Shown here piece after piece: positions 1 through 8,252 of a stretch of 64,000 bases of DNA. The notes below the pieces were generated by a model that worked only from the letters and a program-made list of their open reading frames with translations, had not been told where the DNA came from and did no database searches. This stretch comes from Candidatus Tyrphobacter aquilonaris (GTDB taxonomy: Bacteria > Vulcanimicrobiota > Vulcanimicrobiia > Vulcanimicrobiales > Vulcanimicrobiaceae), in assembly GCA_003133745.1 (NCBI GenBank), contig PKZD01000017.1:25405-89404 (forward strand), read 5' to 3'. The position numbers were made by a program, and so were the translations under genes. Within the stretch, counting starts at the first letter, position 1; every line of letters begins with the position of its first letter.

Positions 1-1320
1 CTGATTGCGGCGGCCTTCGAGCGCACGCTCTGCTCCACGAACGTGGGTGTCCGCGCCAATGCGCGGCTCTACCGTCTGCTGCCGGAGTTCGCTGTTGCTG
101 ACGCTGCCAAAGACGAATCAGCGTGGCTGGCGCGTGTCTTCGCAGCCTTCGCACCATTCTTGCAAACTCCCGACGGTGTTCCGCGGCCGCTCACCGTGCG
201 GCTTATCGTGCAGCCAACCGATACTCCGGCAACCGTGCAGCGGCTCGTTGCGAAACTTGAATCCGGCCGTGCGCAAAGACAACTTGGCCCGGCGTCGCTG
301 CATCGTTTCGCGCTGCTCTCCATTGCAAACGGGCCCATCATCAACGGCGCACCTGTCGGCGAGATCAAGCGCGTGCTGGCCATCGCCGCGCAGGCCGGGA
401 TTGCCGAGGTTGCCGTCGACGGCGATCTCACGCCGGAGGCGCGCGAGCGCACGAGCGTTGCCTCGCTGCTCAACATCGTGGATGTGGGCACGCTGCGCGA
501 TCTGTTTGCTGCGGCACGGCAGAAAAGAGTCGGGCTCGTCTATCGCTACCAAGAGGACGCCGATTCCACGGCGCGGACGATCTGGACCGGCCTGCACACG
601 GCTCGCTCCTACGGCTTGGCGGCAGGCAAGTACGGCCTTGTGCCCCTGACGCTCGAGGAGCAAGAGCGGGTGGTCACGCTCGTCAGCCGCTGGACCAAAG
701 GATGGACAACGGTTCCGGCGTTTTACGTAGATACGCCGCTCGTCACCGCGGACGATGTTTTCGACGAGTCGCGCGTGGTCGAGGCCGCAACGCTGTGGAT
801 GGAGAGAATGCATGCTGCCGGCGCACGGGTGGTGCTCTTTGACTGCCCCGACCGCATCGCCGCGCGACGCCTCGTTCGCGACGCGCAGCATACGACCGGC
901 GTTCTGACGCTCGAACAGATCGTCGCTCTGAAAGTTCGCGCGAAGGAGTTAGGACTCAAACCCATGTGGTCGGGTGGACTCACGCCGCGGCTGGCGTTTG
1001 CCCTGGGCTCGCAGCGTGTCTTCGCCATCTTCTGCACGGGCGCTACGGCGCGGCAGGTTGGCGTGCACGGCAGCTTTGCCGACGATCCGGATCTGGCAAA
1101 CGAGATCGCGCCCACCGCGCTCGGCGTGCGCCGCGTGCATGCGGCGCTGCAGGCCGGATTTCTGACGACGGCGTTGCGCGCGTACCCCGCGCTCGCGGCG
1201 CAGATCGGCGCCCGCGCGCGGGAGCTGCTCGCGGCAATTGACGCGCAGAGCGGCGTGGAGCAGGCGCTCGCGGCGTTGGATGATGCGTTGGTCCGCGGCT
1301 GGACGGCGCACTGGACGTAG
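1..1320 (+). CDS. Hypothetical protein, N-terminus cut by window edge
   Basis: The frame is open from base 1 and ends with TAG at 1318-1320, so the gene probably starts upstream of the window. The first in-window candidate start is the GTG at 43. About 439 residues are visible. They are soluble, alternate helix and strand, and have no signal peptide. The C-terminal half has a Gly-Gly turn (PMWSGGLTPR) followed by a segment VFAIFCTGA, which looks like the late strands of a TIM-type barrel, but I cannot assign a family. The next gene starts 14 bases downstream on the same strand, so the two may be co-transcribed. The coding call is firm because the frame stays open for over 1.3 kb with normal composition. 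The function is unknown. Confidence 0.7.
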   Translation: MIAAAFERTLCSTNVGVRANARLYRLLPEFAVADAAKDESAWLARVFAAFAPFLQTPDGVPRPLTVRLIVQPTDTPATVQRLVAKLESGRAQRQLGPASLHRFALLSIANGPIINGAPVGEIKRVLAIAAQAGIAEVAVDGDLTPEARERTSVASLLNIVDVGTLRDLFAAARQKRVGLVYRYQEDADSTARTIWTGLHTARSYGLAAGKYGLVPLTLEEQERVVTLVSRWTKGWTTVPAFYVDTPLVTADDVFDESRVVEAATLWMERMHAAGARVVLFDCPDRIAARRLVRDAQHTTGVLTLEQIVALKVRAKELGLKPMWSGGLTPRLAFALGSQRVFAIFCTGATARQVGVHGSFADDPDLANEIAPTALGVRRVHAALQAGFLTTALRAYPALAAQIGARARELLAAIDAQSGVEQALAALDDALVRGWTAHWT

Positions 1321-1334
1321 TTGGACGGGCCGGC

Positions 1335-1868
1335 ATGGCAATCGTAGTGTTCTTGCGCGGTGCGAACGTTGGCGGACATCGACGGTTTCGCCCTTCGCTC
1401 GTGGCCAAGGAGTTACAGCGTTTTGACGTCGTCAACATCGGAGCCACCGGCTTGTTTGTCGTTCGCAATCCTGGCTCCGGCAAGACATTTCGCGCGGAGC
1501 TCCTCCGCCGTTTGCCGTTCGATACGCACGTGGTTTTCTGCGAGGGTACGGACGTGCTCGCTCTCGAGAGACGCTCGCCGTTCCAACGCATCACGGTGGA
1601 TCGGGATCACGTTCGCTTCGTGAGCATCCTTACAGGACCGGTGCCCGGACGGCTACCTGCGATGCCGTTCGGAATCCCTTCGAACGACGATTGGTACGTG
1701 CGTATCATCGGACGGAAAAAGCAGTTCGTTTTCGGCGTCTACCGGCGCCACATGAAGACGATTTCGTATCTCGGCCGGATCGACAAAGCCCTCGGCGTGC
1801 CGGTTACAACGCGAAACTGGAATACGATCGACGCGGTGCTGAAGGTTCTGAAGGCGGAGGCCGTTTAG
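1335..1868 (+). CDS. DUF1697 family protein
   Basis: A protein of 177 residues. The N-terminus reads as a strand ending in LRGANVGG, and the C-terminus has TRNWNTIDAVLKVL. Both are hallmarks of the DUF1697 family (typical LLRGINVGG and TTRNWNT), and the length is normal. The family is widespread, small and cytoplasmic with no established biochemical role. The ATG at 1335 lies 14 bases after the upstream stop. The gene ends against a converging fragment of an isoprenylcysteine methyltransferase and shares 4 bases with it. Confidence 0.85.
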   Translation: MAIVVFLRGANVGGHRRFRPSLVAKELQRFDVVNIGATGLFVVRNPGSGKTFRAELLRRLPFDTHVVFCEGTDVLALERRSPFQRITVDRDHVRFVSILTGPVPGRLPAMPFGIPSNDDWYVRIIGRKKQFVFGVYRRHMKTISYLGRIDKALGVPVTTRNWNTIDAVLKVLKAEAV

Positions 1869-2062
1869 GGCGTCGGCCACCATCGCCTGACGTGGCGACA
1901 GTATGCTTCGTACTCTTGCCCGAAGTTTCGCCGTAGGCTGGGCTCCTCGTACAACACCACGAAGAGCTGAGTTGCAAGGAAGTAGAATGCAACATAGCCC
2001 AGAAGCTGCAGCCGAACTGCGGGGCGGACAATGCCCGAGGTTTTCTGACCACTGACGGTCAA
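1865..2062 (-). pseudogene. C-terminal remnant of an isoprenylcysteine carboxyl methyltransferase-like protein
   Basis: The 65-residue minus-strand reading has the signature tail of ICMT/DUF1295 membrane methyltransferases: a hydrophobic helix (LLGYVAFYFLATQLFVV), then YEEPSLRRNFG, EYEAYC and RRWWP. The RHP-containing N-terminal two thirds that bind SAM are missing. Upstream the frame runs into the start of the divergent S9 peptidase without further homology. I read this as a gene broken by a past rearrangement whose left part was replaced by the peptidase gene. A short intact protein is possible but unlikely. An intact relative is present at 63437-63937. Confidence 0.6.
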
Positions 2063-2077
2063 TGGCGGAGGATGTTC

Positions 2078-4030
2078 ATGAACCGAACGCTACTGTGTGC
2101 CATCACATTCGCGTGCATCGGCGCCGTACCCGCCGCGGCGCAGACTTTGCCCTCGATGAGCAGCATTTTACAGAGCGTATTTTCGATGCGCTCGTACAGC
2201 GGTGTTGCAATTTCTTCAAGAGGTAACGCCGTTGCGTGGGAAGAGGCGACAACCGCAGGCGGTTTGACGCATCCGGTACGAGAAACGGCGCTCTTTATTC
2301 GCAACGGCAGCAACCCGCCGGTTCGGCTGACCGCAGGCGACCCCAAGTCGTACTACGATGAATCGAATCCGGTATGGTCGCCGGACGGTAGCCGCGTTGC
2401 ATTCCTCTCGAACGCGCTTCGTTCGCAGCAGCAGATTTTCATCGCTTCCTCCGACGGAAGCGGCGTTCGCCGGCTCACGAACCTTACCGGCGCCGCACAA
2501 TCGTTACGTTGGTCGCCCGACGGGCGGTATCTCGCGATGCTCTACATCGCGCATCCTCATCGCTCGGCGGGTGCGCTTGCAGCCGGAGCGCGGCAAGTCG
2601 GCGTCATCGGTTCCGTGGTCGACGAACAACGCCTGACGATCGTTGACGCGTCGACCGGTACGTTGCGCGCGCTGACGCCCGCGGATGCATACGTCTACGA
2701 GTACGGGTGGGCGCCGGACTCAAACCGCATCGCGTACACCTATGCGTACGGCAGCGGCGACAACAATTGGTGGGTCGCGCGCTTGGCGATTGCGAGCGTG
2801 CAGGGCGGCAGTCGCGACCTCTTACGCCCTGGGTTTCAAATCAACGATCCGGAGTGGTCACCCGACGGAAGGATCATCGCGGTCATCGGCGGCCTGATGA
2901 GCGACTTCGGCTCCGTGGGCGGCGACGTGTATCTCGTTAACGCTGCAACCGGGAAAGTACGCGATGTCGCGCCGGGGATGGCGCTCTCGGCGTCTGCGAT
3001 TCGATGGACGGGCAATGCGCGGATGCTCATGCTTGCGCACGAACTCGGCTCGCTCGAGCTTTTTCGGTTGAACGCGAGCACAGGGGCCATATCTCCGATC
3101 GGTTTCCGCGGCGAGACGCTTTCGAGCCTTTCGGCAACGCCGGACGGTTCGGGAGTGGCGTTCGTACGCACTTCATTTGGTCGGTCCACCGAAGTGTGGG
3201 CTGGAGCGCCGCGATCTCCAAGGCAAATTACGGACGGAAATGCCTACGCGCCGCGCTTCTGGAGCAAAGCCATATCGATGCGCTGGCGCGACGGCGCATA
3301 CCGGCCGCAAGGCTGGCTCATCTACCCCGCAAACTTTGATTCTCACAAACGCTACCCGCTCGTGATGATCGTGCACGGCGGCCCGAGTGCCGAAAGCTTG
3401 CCCAGCCATAGCAGCACGTTCGTTGCGGGACTAACCAGCCACGGCTACTTCGTATTCGAGCCGAATCCGCGCGGGAGTTTTGGGCAAGGCGAAGCGTACG
3501 CGCGAGCTAACGTCAAGGATTTCGGGTACGGCGATTGGCACGACGATCTCGCGGGCATCGACGCGGCGATTGCGACCGGGCACGTCGATCCAAATCGCCT
3601 CGGCTTGTTCGGATGGAGTTACGGCGGCTATATGGCGATGTGGGGTGAGACGCAGACGAGCCGCTTCAAAGCCATCGTCGCGGGCGCCGGCGTCGTCAAC
3701 TGGCAGTCGTATTACGGCCAGAACGACATCGATGAGTGGATGATTCCGTTCTTTGGCGCTTCGGTGTATGAGGATCCCGGCGTCTACGCAAGAAGCTCAC
3801 CGATCACGTTCATCACACACTCGCATACACCGGTACTCGTGCTGCAAGGCGAACGCGACGAAGAGGTTCCCGCACCGCAAGCCTTCGAATTTTATCACGC
3901 GATGAAGACGCTCGGCGTTCCGTCGCAGTTAGTCGTCTACGCGGACGAAGGACACGCGCCTCGCAAGCCTGCCAACCAAATCGACGTTCTCGTACGCATG
4001 GTCGCTTGGTTCGATAGATATCTTCGCTAA
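2078..4030 (+). CDS. Secreted S9-family prolyl oligopeptidase-like serine peptidase
   Basis: About 650 residues with a Sec signal peptide (MNRTLLCAITFACIG...AAAQ). Residues about 60-380 form a TolB/WD40-like propeller with repeated WSPDG motifs. The C-terminal alpha/beta-hydrolase domain has the S9 nucleophile motif GWSYGGYMA, an acid in LQGERDEEVP and a catalytic His in DEGHAP. These match dipeptidyl or acylaminoacyl peptidases that trim short peptides, here probably periplasmic. An ATG also exists at 2072, but the GGAGG at 2067-2071 abuts it, while the ATG at 2078 is correctly spaced by 6 bases, so I use 2078. Stand-alone gene. Confidence 0.9.
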   Translation: MNRTLLCAITFACIGAVPAAAQTLPSMSSILQSVFSMRSYSGVAISSRGNAVAWEEATTAGGLTHPVRETALFIRNGSNPPVRLTAGDPKSYYDESNPVWSPDGSRVAFLSNALRSQQQIFIASSDGSGVRRLTNLTGAAQSLRWSPDGRYLAMLYIAHPHRSAGALAAGARQVGVIGSVVDEQRLTIVDASTGTLRALTPADAYVYEYGWAPDSNRIAYTYAYGSGDNNWWVARLAIASVQGGSRDLLRPGFQINDPEWSPDGRIIAVIGGLMSDFGSVGGDVYLVNAATGKVRDVAPGMALSASAIRWTGNARMLMLAHELGSLELFRLNASTGAISPIGFRGETLSSLSATPDGSGVAFVRTSFGRSTEVWAGAPRSPRQITDGNAYAPRFWSKAISMRWRDGAYRPQGWLIYPANFDSHKRYPLVMIVHGGPSAESLPSHSSTFVAGLTSHGYFVFEPNPRGSFGQGEAYARANVKDFGYGDWHDDLAGIDAAIATGHVDPNRLGLFGWSYGGYMAMWGETQTSRFKAIVAGAGVVNWQSYYGQNDIDEWMIPFFGASVYEDPGVYARSSPITFITHSHTPVLVLQGERDEEVPAPQAFEFYHAMKTLGVPSQLVVYADEGHAPRKPANQIDVLVRMVAWFDRYLR

Positions 4031-4039
4031 GAACGTCAA

Positions 4040-4555
4040 TTAGACGTCGCGAATATACAGGGATACCGGCTTGTCCTGGTAGCAGCCATGCTGCCAAAAC
4101 CGGAAGCCGCACTTGTCGGCTACGCGTACGGAAGTCACATTTTCCGGCGTTATCATGCACGCGATTTGCGTAGACGGGGCGAAGTGCGTCTTCGCCCAGT
4201 CCAAGGAAGCTCGAACCGCCTCGGTCGCATAGCCTTTACCGTGCGCATGGCGTGCTAAGACCCATCCGAGCTCCGGTATACCATTGAGCGAAGGCTGGAT
4301 TACGCGATGGTAATCCGCGAAGCCGACTTCTCCGACGAACCGTCCGCTCTCGCGCTCCTCCACAAGCCAGTAGCCATAGTGAAGCAGTGTCCAGTGTCCG
4401 CTGTATCGCAAGATGCGACTCCAGCTCTGTTCGCGACTAGACGGCACACCGCTAATGTGTCGCACGACTTCAGGGTCCGCCCACATTGACGCACTTGCGT
4501 CAAAGTCGCCGGCTTCATGCCGGCGCATCACCAATCGTGCCGTCTCAATCCTCAT
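4040..4555 (-). CDS. GNAT family N-acetyltransferase (RimJ/RimL type)
   Basis: A protein of 171 residues starting MRIETARLVMRR, the usual opening of RimJ/RimL-like GNATs. It contains GWVLARHAHGKGYATEA, the acetyl-CoA-binding R/Q-x-x-G-x-G/A loop, and later ENVTSVRVADKCGF, the conserved Asn and GF region. It transfers an acetyl group to a protein N-terminus or a small amine; the substrate cannot be told from sequence. It converges on the S9 peptidase with a 9-base gap and diverges from the gene at 4655. Confidence 0.88.
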   Translation of the reverse strand: MRIETARLVMRRHEAGDFDASASMWADPEVVRHISGVPSSREQSWSRILRYSGHWTLLHYGYWLVEERESGRFVGEVGFADYHRVIQPSLNGIPELGWVLARHAHGKGYATEAVRASLDWAKTHFAPSTQIACMITPENVTSVRVADKCGFRFWQHGCYQDKPVSLYIRDV

Positions 4556-4601
4556 CGCGCGCCACGTCTGGCCTCCCCATTATGGAGGTCCGGGGCGGCA
4601 A

Positions 4602-4618
4602 CCTGCCCGTACGGCAGG
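4602..4618. promoter_or_regulatory. Perfect inverted repeat in a divergent intergenic region
   Basis: CCTGCC at 4602-4607 and GGCAGG at 4613-4618 form a 6-bp stem with a 5-base loop in the 99-bp gap between the divergent GNAT and the gene at 4655. A second short repeat (CCTCC/GGAGG) lies at 4572-4587. There is no T-run, so an operator or 5' UTR hairpin is more likely than a terminator. Confidence 0.25.
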
Positions 4619-4654
4619 AGAAACCGTCGTCGCATGCACACCTAAAGGCAGAGC

Positions 4655-5482
4655 ATGGAAATCGTCATTGCCGAGAAGGGCGCTTTCTGTTTCGAGCCCG
4701 CGATTTCTTTAGACGAAGCGCGCGGCCGAGCAAGCGCGCACAAAGGTGCCGCATTCGGGACGCTCTCGCGGCTCTTCTCGCGCCCCAAAGATGAAGACGT
4801 CACGATCTCGGATTTGGGCTTGTGCTACCTCCCCGTCTGGCACGCGAAGGTGCACCTGCGCTTCGTGTACGATCGTAGCGACTCGTACAAAGTTTCGGTG
4901 AAGTCGCCGCACGTTGCTACGGTGACGGTCAATGGAAACGACTACGTGCTCGCGGCCGGAGCGATCGACGTGCCCGTCGTCGAGCATTGCGAGCGCGACG
5001 AGCAGCGAGAACTTTGGATCGACGCGGTGAGCAGTCACCCCGTGGATCCGCAAGCATATCTCAAGGCGCGCGCGACGCCGATCGAGCTCGGCGAGTTCGC
5101 GCCGGAGGGCGCGAAGATCATCGCGCCGACGGTTCGAGCATCGGCGATCATCCGCACGCTTCTCGGCGACGATTTTCGTCCGACGGACGCCGACGACATC
5201 AAAGAGGAGAAGGTGAACGTCGAGTGCATCGATCTCTACCTCCGACCGACGTTCGGTTTCAAGTACGACTGGACCGCGAAGGGGAAGTCCGCCGAGGTTG
5301 CCGTGGATGCGATCACCGGAGACCTTCAAACAGAGCCGCCCGCAGCGATCGCCGCGGTCGGCAAACTTCTCAAGCCCGAGACACTCTTCGACCTCGGAGC
5401 GGAGACGCTCAATCTCGTCGTTCCCGGTGGCGCGATCGCGCTAAAAGTCGCAAAGGCGATCGCCGAGAAGCGTAAGACGTAG
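4655..5482 (+). CDS. Hypothetical cytoplasmic protein
   Basis: A protein of 275 residues with no signal peptide or membrane helix, though a mildly hydrophobic segment lies near the end (LNLVVPGGAIALKVAKAI). The first about 120 residues are strand-rich (YLPVWHAKVHLRFVYDRSD, VATVTVNGNDYVLAAG). Around residue 210 a segment of sequence FGFKYDWTAKGKSAEVAVD recalls a membrane-associated beta meander. No family was recognised. The ATG at 4655 follows an AAAGG 13 bases upstream. The gene is transcribed alone and diverges from the GNAT gene. Confidence 0.65.
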   Translation: MEIVIAEKGAFCFEPAISLDEARGRASAHKGAAFGTLSRLFSRPKDEDVTISDLGLCYLPVWHAKVHLRFVYDRSDSYKVSVKSPHVATVTVNGNDYVLAAGAIDVPVVEHCERDEQRELWIDAVSSHPVDPQAYLKARATPIELGEFAPEGAKIIAPTVRASAIIRTLLGDDFRPTDADDIKEEKVNVECIDLYLRPTFGFKYDWTAKGKSAEVAVDAITGDLQTEPPAAIAAVGKLLKPETLFDLGAETLNLVVPGGAIALKVAKAIAEKRKT

Positions 5483-5575
5483 CGCGGTCTGACCGGATAG
5501 GGTGTGCCGGCCCGTTGCCGAAACGTCGCGCTACTGACCCACGCCCTCTATTGCACGTTGCTTAAGGAGTCGTCT

Positions 5576-6508
5576 ATGAGCCGTCTTCCAATCGTCGCCC
5601 TGAGCCTTCTCGGCTTTGCATTCGTACTCGCAGGCTGCAGGGGCAACGGAACGGCGTTCAACCCGCCGGGTGGCTCGTTGACATTCAAGCATATGTACGT
5701 GTCGAACAATGATAACCCCGGCCTGATCTACGTCTACACGCTTCCCGTGAGCGCGGCAAGTACGCCGGTTGCAACCGTCACCGTCGGCGAATTCCCCGCG
5801 ATGCTCTTCGTCGACGCGAAGGGCCGACTCTTCGTCCCAGAATTTTACAGCAGCGCGACGACGGTGCAGGTCTTCAAGCTGCCCTTGACGGCCGCAAGCA
5901 CGCCGCTCTTCGACCTCACGACGTCGCAACCGGAGCCCGACGCCGTCACCGAAGATGCAAGCGGGACCGTTTATGTGGCCGACGAGCGCAGCGGCGGCTA
6001 CATCGACATCTACAACGGCCCGGTCACCGGTGCCGCATCTCCGTCGAGCACAATCTCGAATAACGCGGTCGGCAATTCCGGCCTCATGTACCCGTACGAC
6101 ATCGCCATCGCACCAAACGGCGATCTGTACGCCAGCGATTACCAAGATATCAACCAGTTCACACCGCCGTTTATCGCTTCGAGCGTGCCGTCGGCGAGCG
6201 TGACGCCGAACCAGGACAACTACGGCTTGCGCGTCGACTCGAACAATCGTGTCTTCGTCGCAGATGCAAGCGCGGATGGTATCGTCAACGTCTACACGCA
6301 GCCCGTTACCAACAGCAGTACGCCCGCTTTCAACCTCAGCGTGAGCGGAACGTACGTCGTTGGGCTGGCGTTCGACGGCTCCGGAAACTTGTGGGCGGTG
6401 GACGCCAACAACGCTCTTTGGGAAGTCACAGCGCCGATCACTTCGTCGAGCACGGCGACAAAGATCCTCACGCTAACGGAAGGCTACGGCATCGCCTTCG
6501 GCCCGTAA
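5576..6508 (+). CDS. Lipoprotein with NHL/SMP-30-like beta-propeller
   Basis: A protein of 310 residues. The ATG at 5576 is preceded by AAGGAG at 5564-5569 with 6-base spacing, so a longer in-frame reading from 5504 is rejected. The N-terminus is a lipoprotein signal with lipobox LAGC, so the protein is membrane-anchored. The body has about five repeats of the pattern YVYTLPVSAASTP / LFVDAKGRLFVPE / TVYVADERSG, typical of a six-bladed propeller. Such proteins often act as binding scaffolds; no catalytic residues can be assigned. The Ser/Thr/Ala-rich composition fits an extracytoplasmic location. Confidence 0.8.
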   Translation: MSRLPIVALSLLGFAFVLAGCRGNGTAFNPPGGSLTFKHMYVSNNDNPGLIYVYTLPVSAASTPVATVTVGEFPAMLFVDAKGRLFVPEFYSSATTVQVFKLPLTAASTPLFDLTTSQPEPDAVTEDASGTVYVADERSGGYIDIYNGPVTGAASPSSTISNNAVGNSGLMYPYDIAIAPNGDLYASDYQDINQFTPPFIASSVPSASVTPNQDNYGLRVDSNNRVFVADASADGIVNVYTQPVTNSSTPAFNLSVSGTYVVGLAFDGSGNLWAVDANNALWEVTAPITSSSTATKILTLTEGYGIAFGP

Positions 6509-6559
6509 GCCTGCGCACGAAACATTCGGGTCCGGGCCGGCGTATTGCGCAGCGTCGCA

Positions 6560-7876
6560 ATGAAAGGCTGGCCCACCCTGCAACAGGCGCATTTCCTGGC
6601 TCCCGTGGCTCTTTGCTCGCTGCTGCTCATGCTCTGCCCGACCGTTTCGCCGGCGCAGACGCCGCATCTGACCACAGCGCAGTGGGAAGCGGACCTGCAG
6701 TTCCTGGTTGCCCAGATGCGAGCCCGGCATGTGAGCCTCTTCCACCAAACTCCCGAGGGCACGTTTGGGGCGGCAGTCGACCGACTCGCTTCCCGCCTCG
6801 GTGAACTCGACGACGATCAGATTGTCGTGGAGTTCGCGAAGATCGCCACGATGGCCGGTGATGGCCACAGCGGGATCCTCTGGTTCCCTCCGGGAGATAC
6901 GTACTATCCTCTGCGTTTGCGGTATTTCGAAAACGAACTGTACCTTGACAGCACGACGAAGCAGAACGGATCGCTCGTAGGCGCTCGTCTGATCGGCGTC
7001 GACCGGACGTCCAGCGCAGAGCTGCTCCGCCTCATGTCCGGCGTCATTCCGCATGACCCCGAAAATCTTGGCCTAGTTCTGCGCTACGCGCCGACGCTCA
7101 TCGTATCTTCAAACGTACTTCATGGTCTCGGCGTGACCAACACGAGCGGTGAAGCGACCTTTCACTTTGAGAAGGGCGGCTCGGTATTCGATGTGACGCT
7201 GCAACCCGAGGCCGCGCTCACGACGCTCTTTGGCAATATCGAGTTCGTAGGTCGCGTGTACTCGCGCATCCCCGGATGGATCGACGCGCGGAAAGACGGT
7301 CCGGTGCCGCTTTGGCTGCAAAGTAACGATCGCAATTGGGCCACGTACATTCCAACCTCGAACGTCGAATACGTGCAGTTCAATCGAGTGCTGGACGGCT
7401 CCGATGAAACGCTGGCAGACTTCTTCGCTTCCGTCTTTGCGTCCATCGATCGCTATCATCCGGAGAAACTGATCCTGGACCTCCGGCTAAACAACGGCGG
7501 CAACAATACCCTCTTGACGCCACTTCTTGCAGGGATACGAGAACGCGCACCTATCAATCGCAGGCCGCACCTGTTCGTGATCATCGGCCCAACGACGTAT
7601 TCTGCGGCTCAGAATTTCGTGAACCGCCTTCAACTGGCCGCGCAGCCGATCTTCGTCGGCGAACCGACGGGAGAGAACGTCAACTCCTACGGCGATCCCA
7701 GCGTTTTCGAGTTGCCGAATAGCCACATCGCGTTTGGCATGTCAACCCGATATTGGCAAGACTTGCCCGGCGATGCTCGCATCGCAACGGCGCCGGACGT
7801 TCCAGCGCCAATGTCGATCGACGACTACATCAATAATCGCGATCCGGCAATGGATGCGATTCTACATTATCACTGA
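6560..7876 (+). CDS. Secreted S41-family (tail-specific) peptidase-like protein
   Basis: A protein of 438 residues with a signal peptide ending near SPAQT. I choose the ATG at 6560 over the upstream TTG at 6545 because the signal sequence starts there. The N-terminal helical domain includes MAGDGHSGILW, matching the HT/HS turn before the core in S41 peptidases. The catalytic domain has LILDLRLNNGGNN (the D-x-R-x-N-x-G-G signature), then GPTTYSAAQNF with the expected nucleophilic Ser, and FVGEPTGENVN. I see no clear PDZ domain, which sets it apart from CtpA. The substrate is unknown. Confidence 0.8.
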   Translation: MKGWPTLQQAHFLAPVALCSLLLMLCPTVSPAQTPHLTTAQWEADLQFLVAQMRARHVSLFHQTPEGTFGAAVDRLASRLGELDDDQIVVEFAKIATMAGDGHSGILWFPPGDTYYPLRLRYFENELYLDSTTKQNGSLVGARLIGVDRTSSAELLRLMSGVIPHDPENLGLVLRYAPTLIVSSNVLHGLGVTNTSGEATFHFEKGGSVFDVTLQPEAALTTLFGNIEFVGRVYSRIPGWIDARKDGPVPLWLQSNDRNWATYIPTSNVEYVQFNRVLDGSDETLADFFASVFASIDRYHPEKLILDLRLNNGGNNTLLTPLLAGIRERAPINRRPHLFVIIGPTTYSAAQNFVNRLQLAAQPIFVGEPTGENVNSYGDPSVFELPNSHIAFGMSTRYWQDLPGDARIATAPDVPAPMSIDDYINNRDPAMDAILHYH

Positions 7877-7892
7877 TCGGGCAGACCTGCGA

Positions 7893-8165
7893 CTACTCGG
7901 CGGTGGCGGGACCGATCATCGTGACAACTTGTGAGACGCGGTTCGCGGGAAACCCGCCGCGCTTCGCGTGGTCGAGAATCATTTGCTCGTTGGGCGCCGT
8001 GTAGATGCAATAGATCTTGTCGCCCGTCACGTAGCTCTCGACCCACTGTATATCGGGTCCCATCTCCCGAAGAACGCCGCAGGATTTCTGCGAAATCGCT
8101 TTGAGTTCGTCGGGCGTGAGTTTACCGGCTCCGGGGATTTCGCGTTCGATAACAAATTTCGGCAT
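7893..8165 (-). CDS. DUF4242 family protein
   Basis: A protein of 90 residues beginning MPKFVIEREIPGAGKLT and continuing with WVESYVTGDKIYCIYTAPNE. This is the standard DUF4242 fold of a ferredoxin-like dimer related to a nickel-binding actinobacterial protein. Length is normal for the family and no enzyme activity is established. It diverges from the TonB-dependent receptor with an 87-base gap. Confidence 0.85.
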   Translation of the reverse strand: MPKFVIEREIPGAGKLTPDELKAISQKSCGVLREMGPDIQWVESYVTGDKIYCIYTAPNEQMILDHAKRGGFPANRVSQVVTMIGPATAE

Positions 8166-8252
8166 AGCGAGCGTTCATACGACGCTTCTCCGGCGCGGTC
8201 CTGGGCGGGAGGCAGGCGCCCATTCGTTCGCGAGAAACTCACCAGCGAACCG

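Noticed and set aside
7968-8252. N-terminal extension of the TonB receptor
   Set aside because: It overlaps the well-supported DUF4242 gene on the other strand and would place the signal peptide internally.
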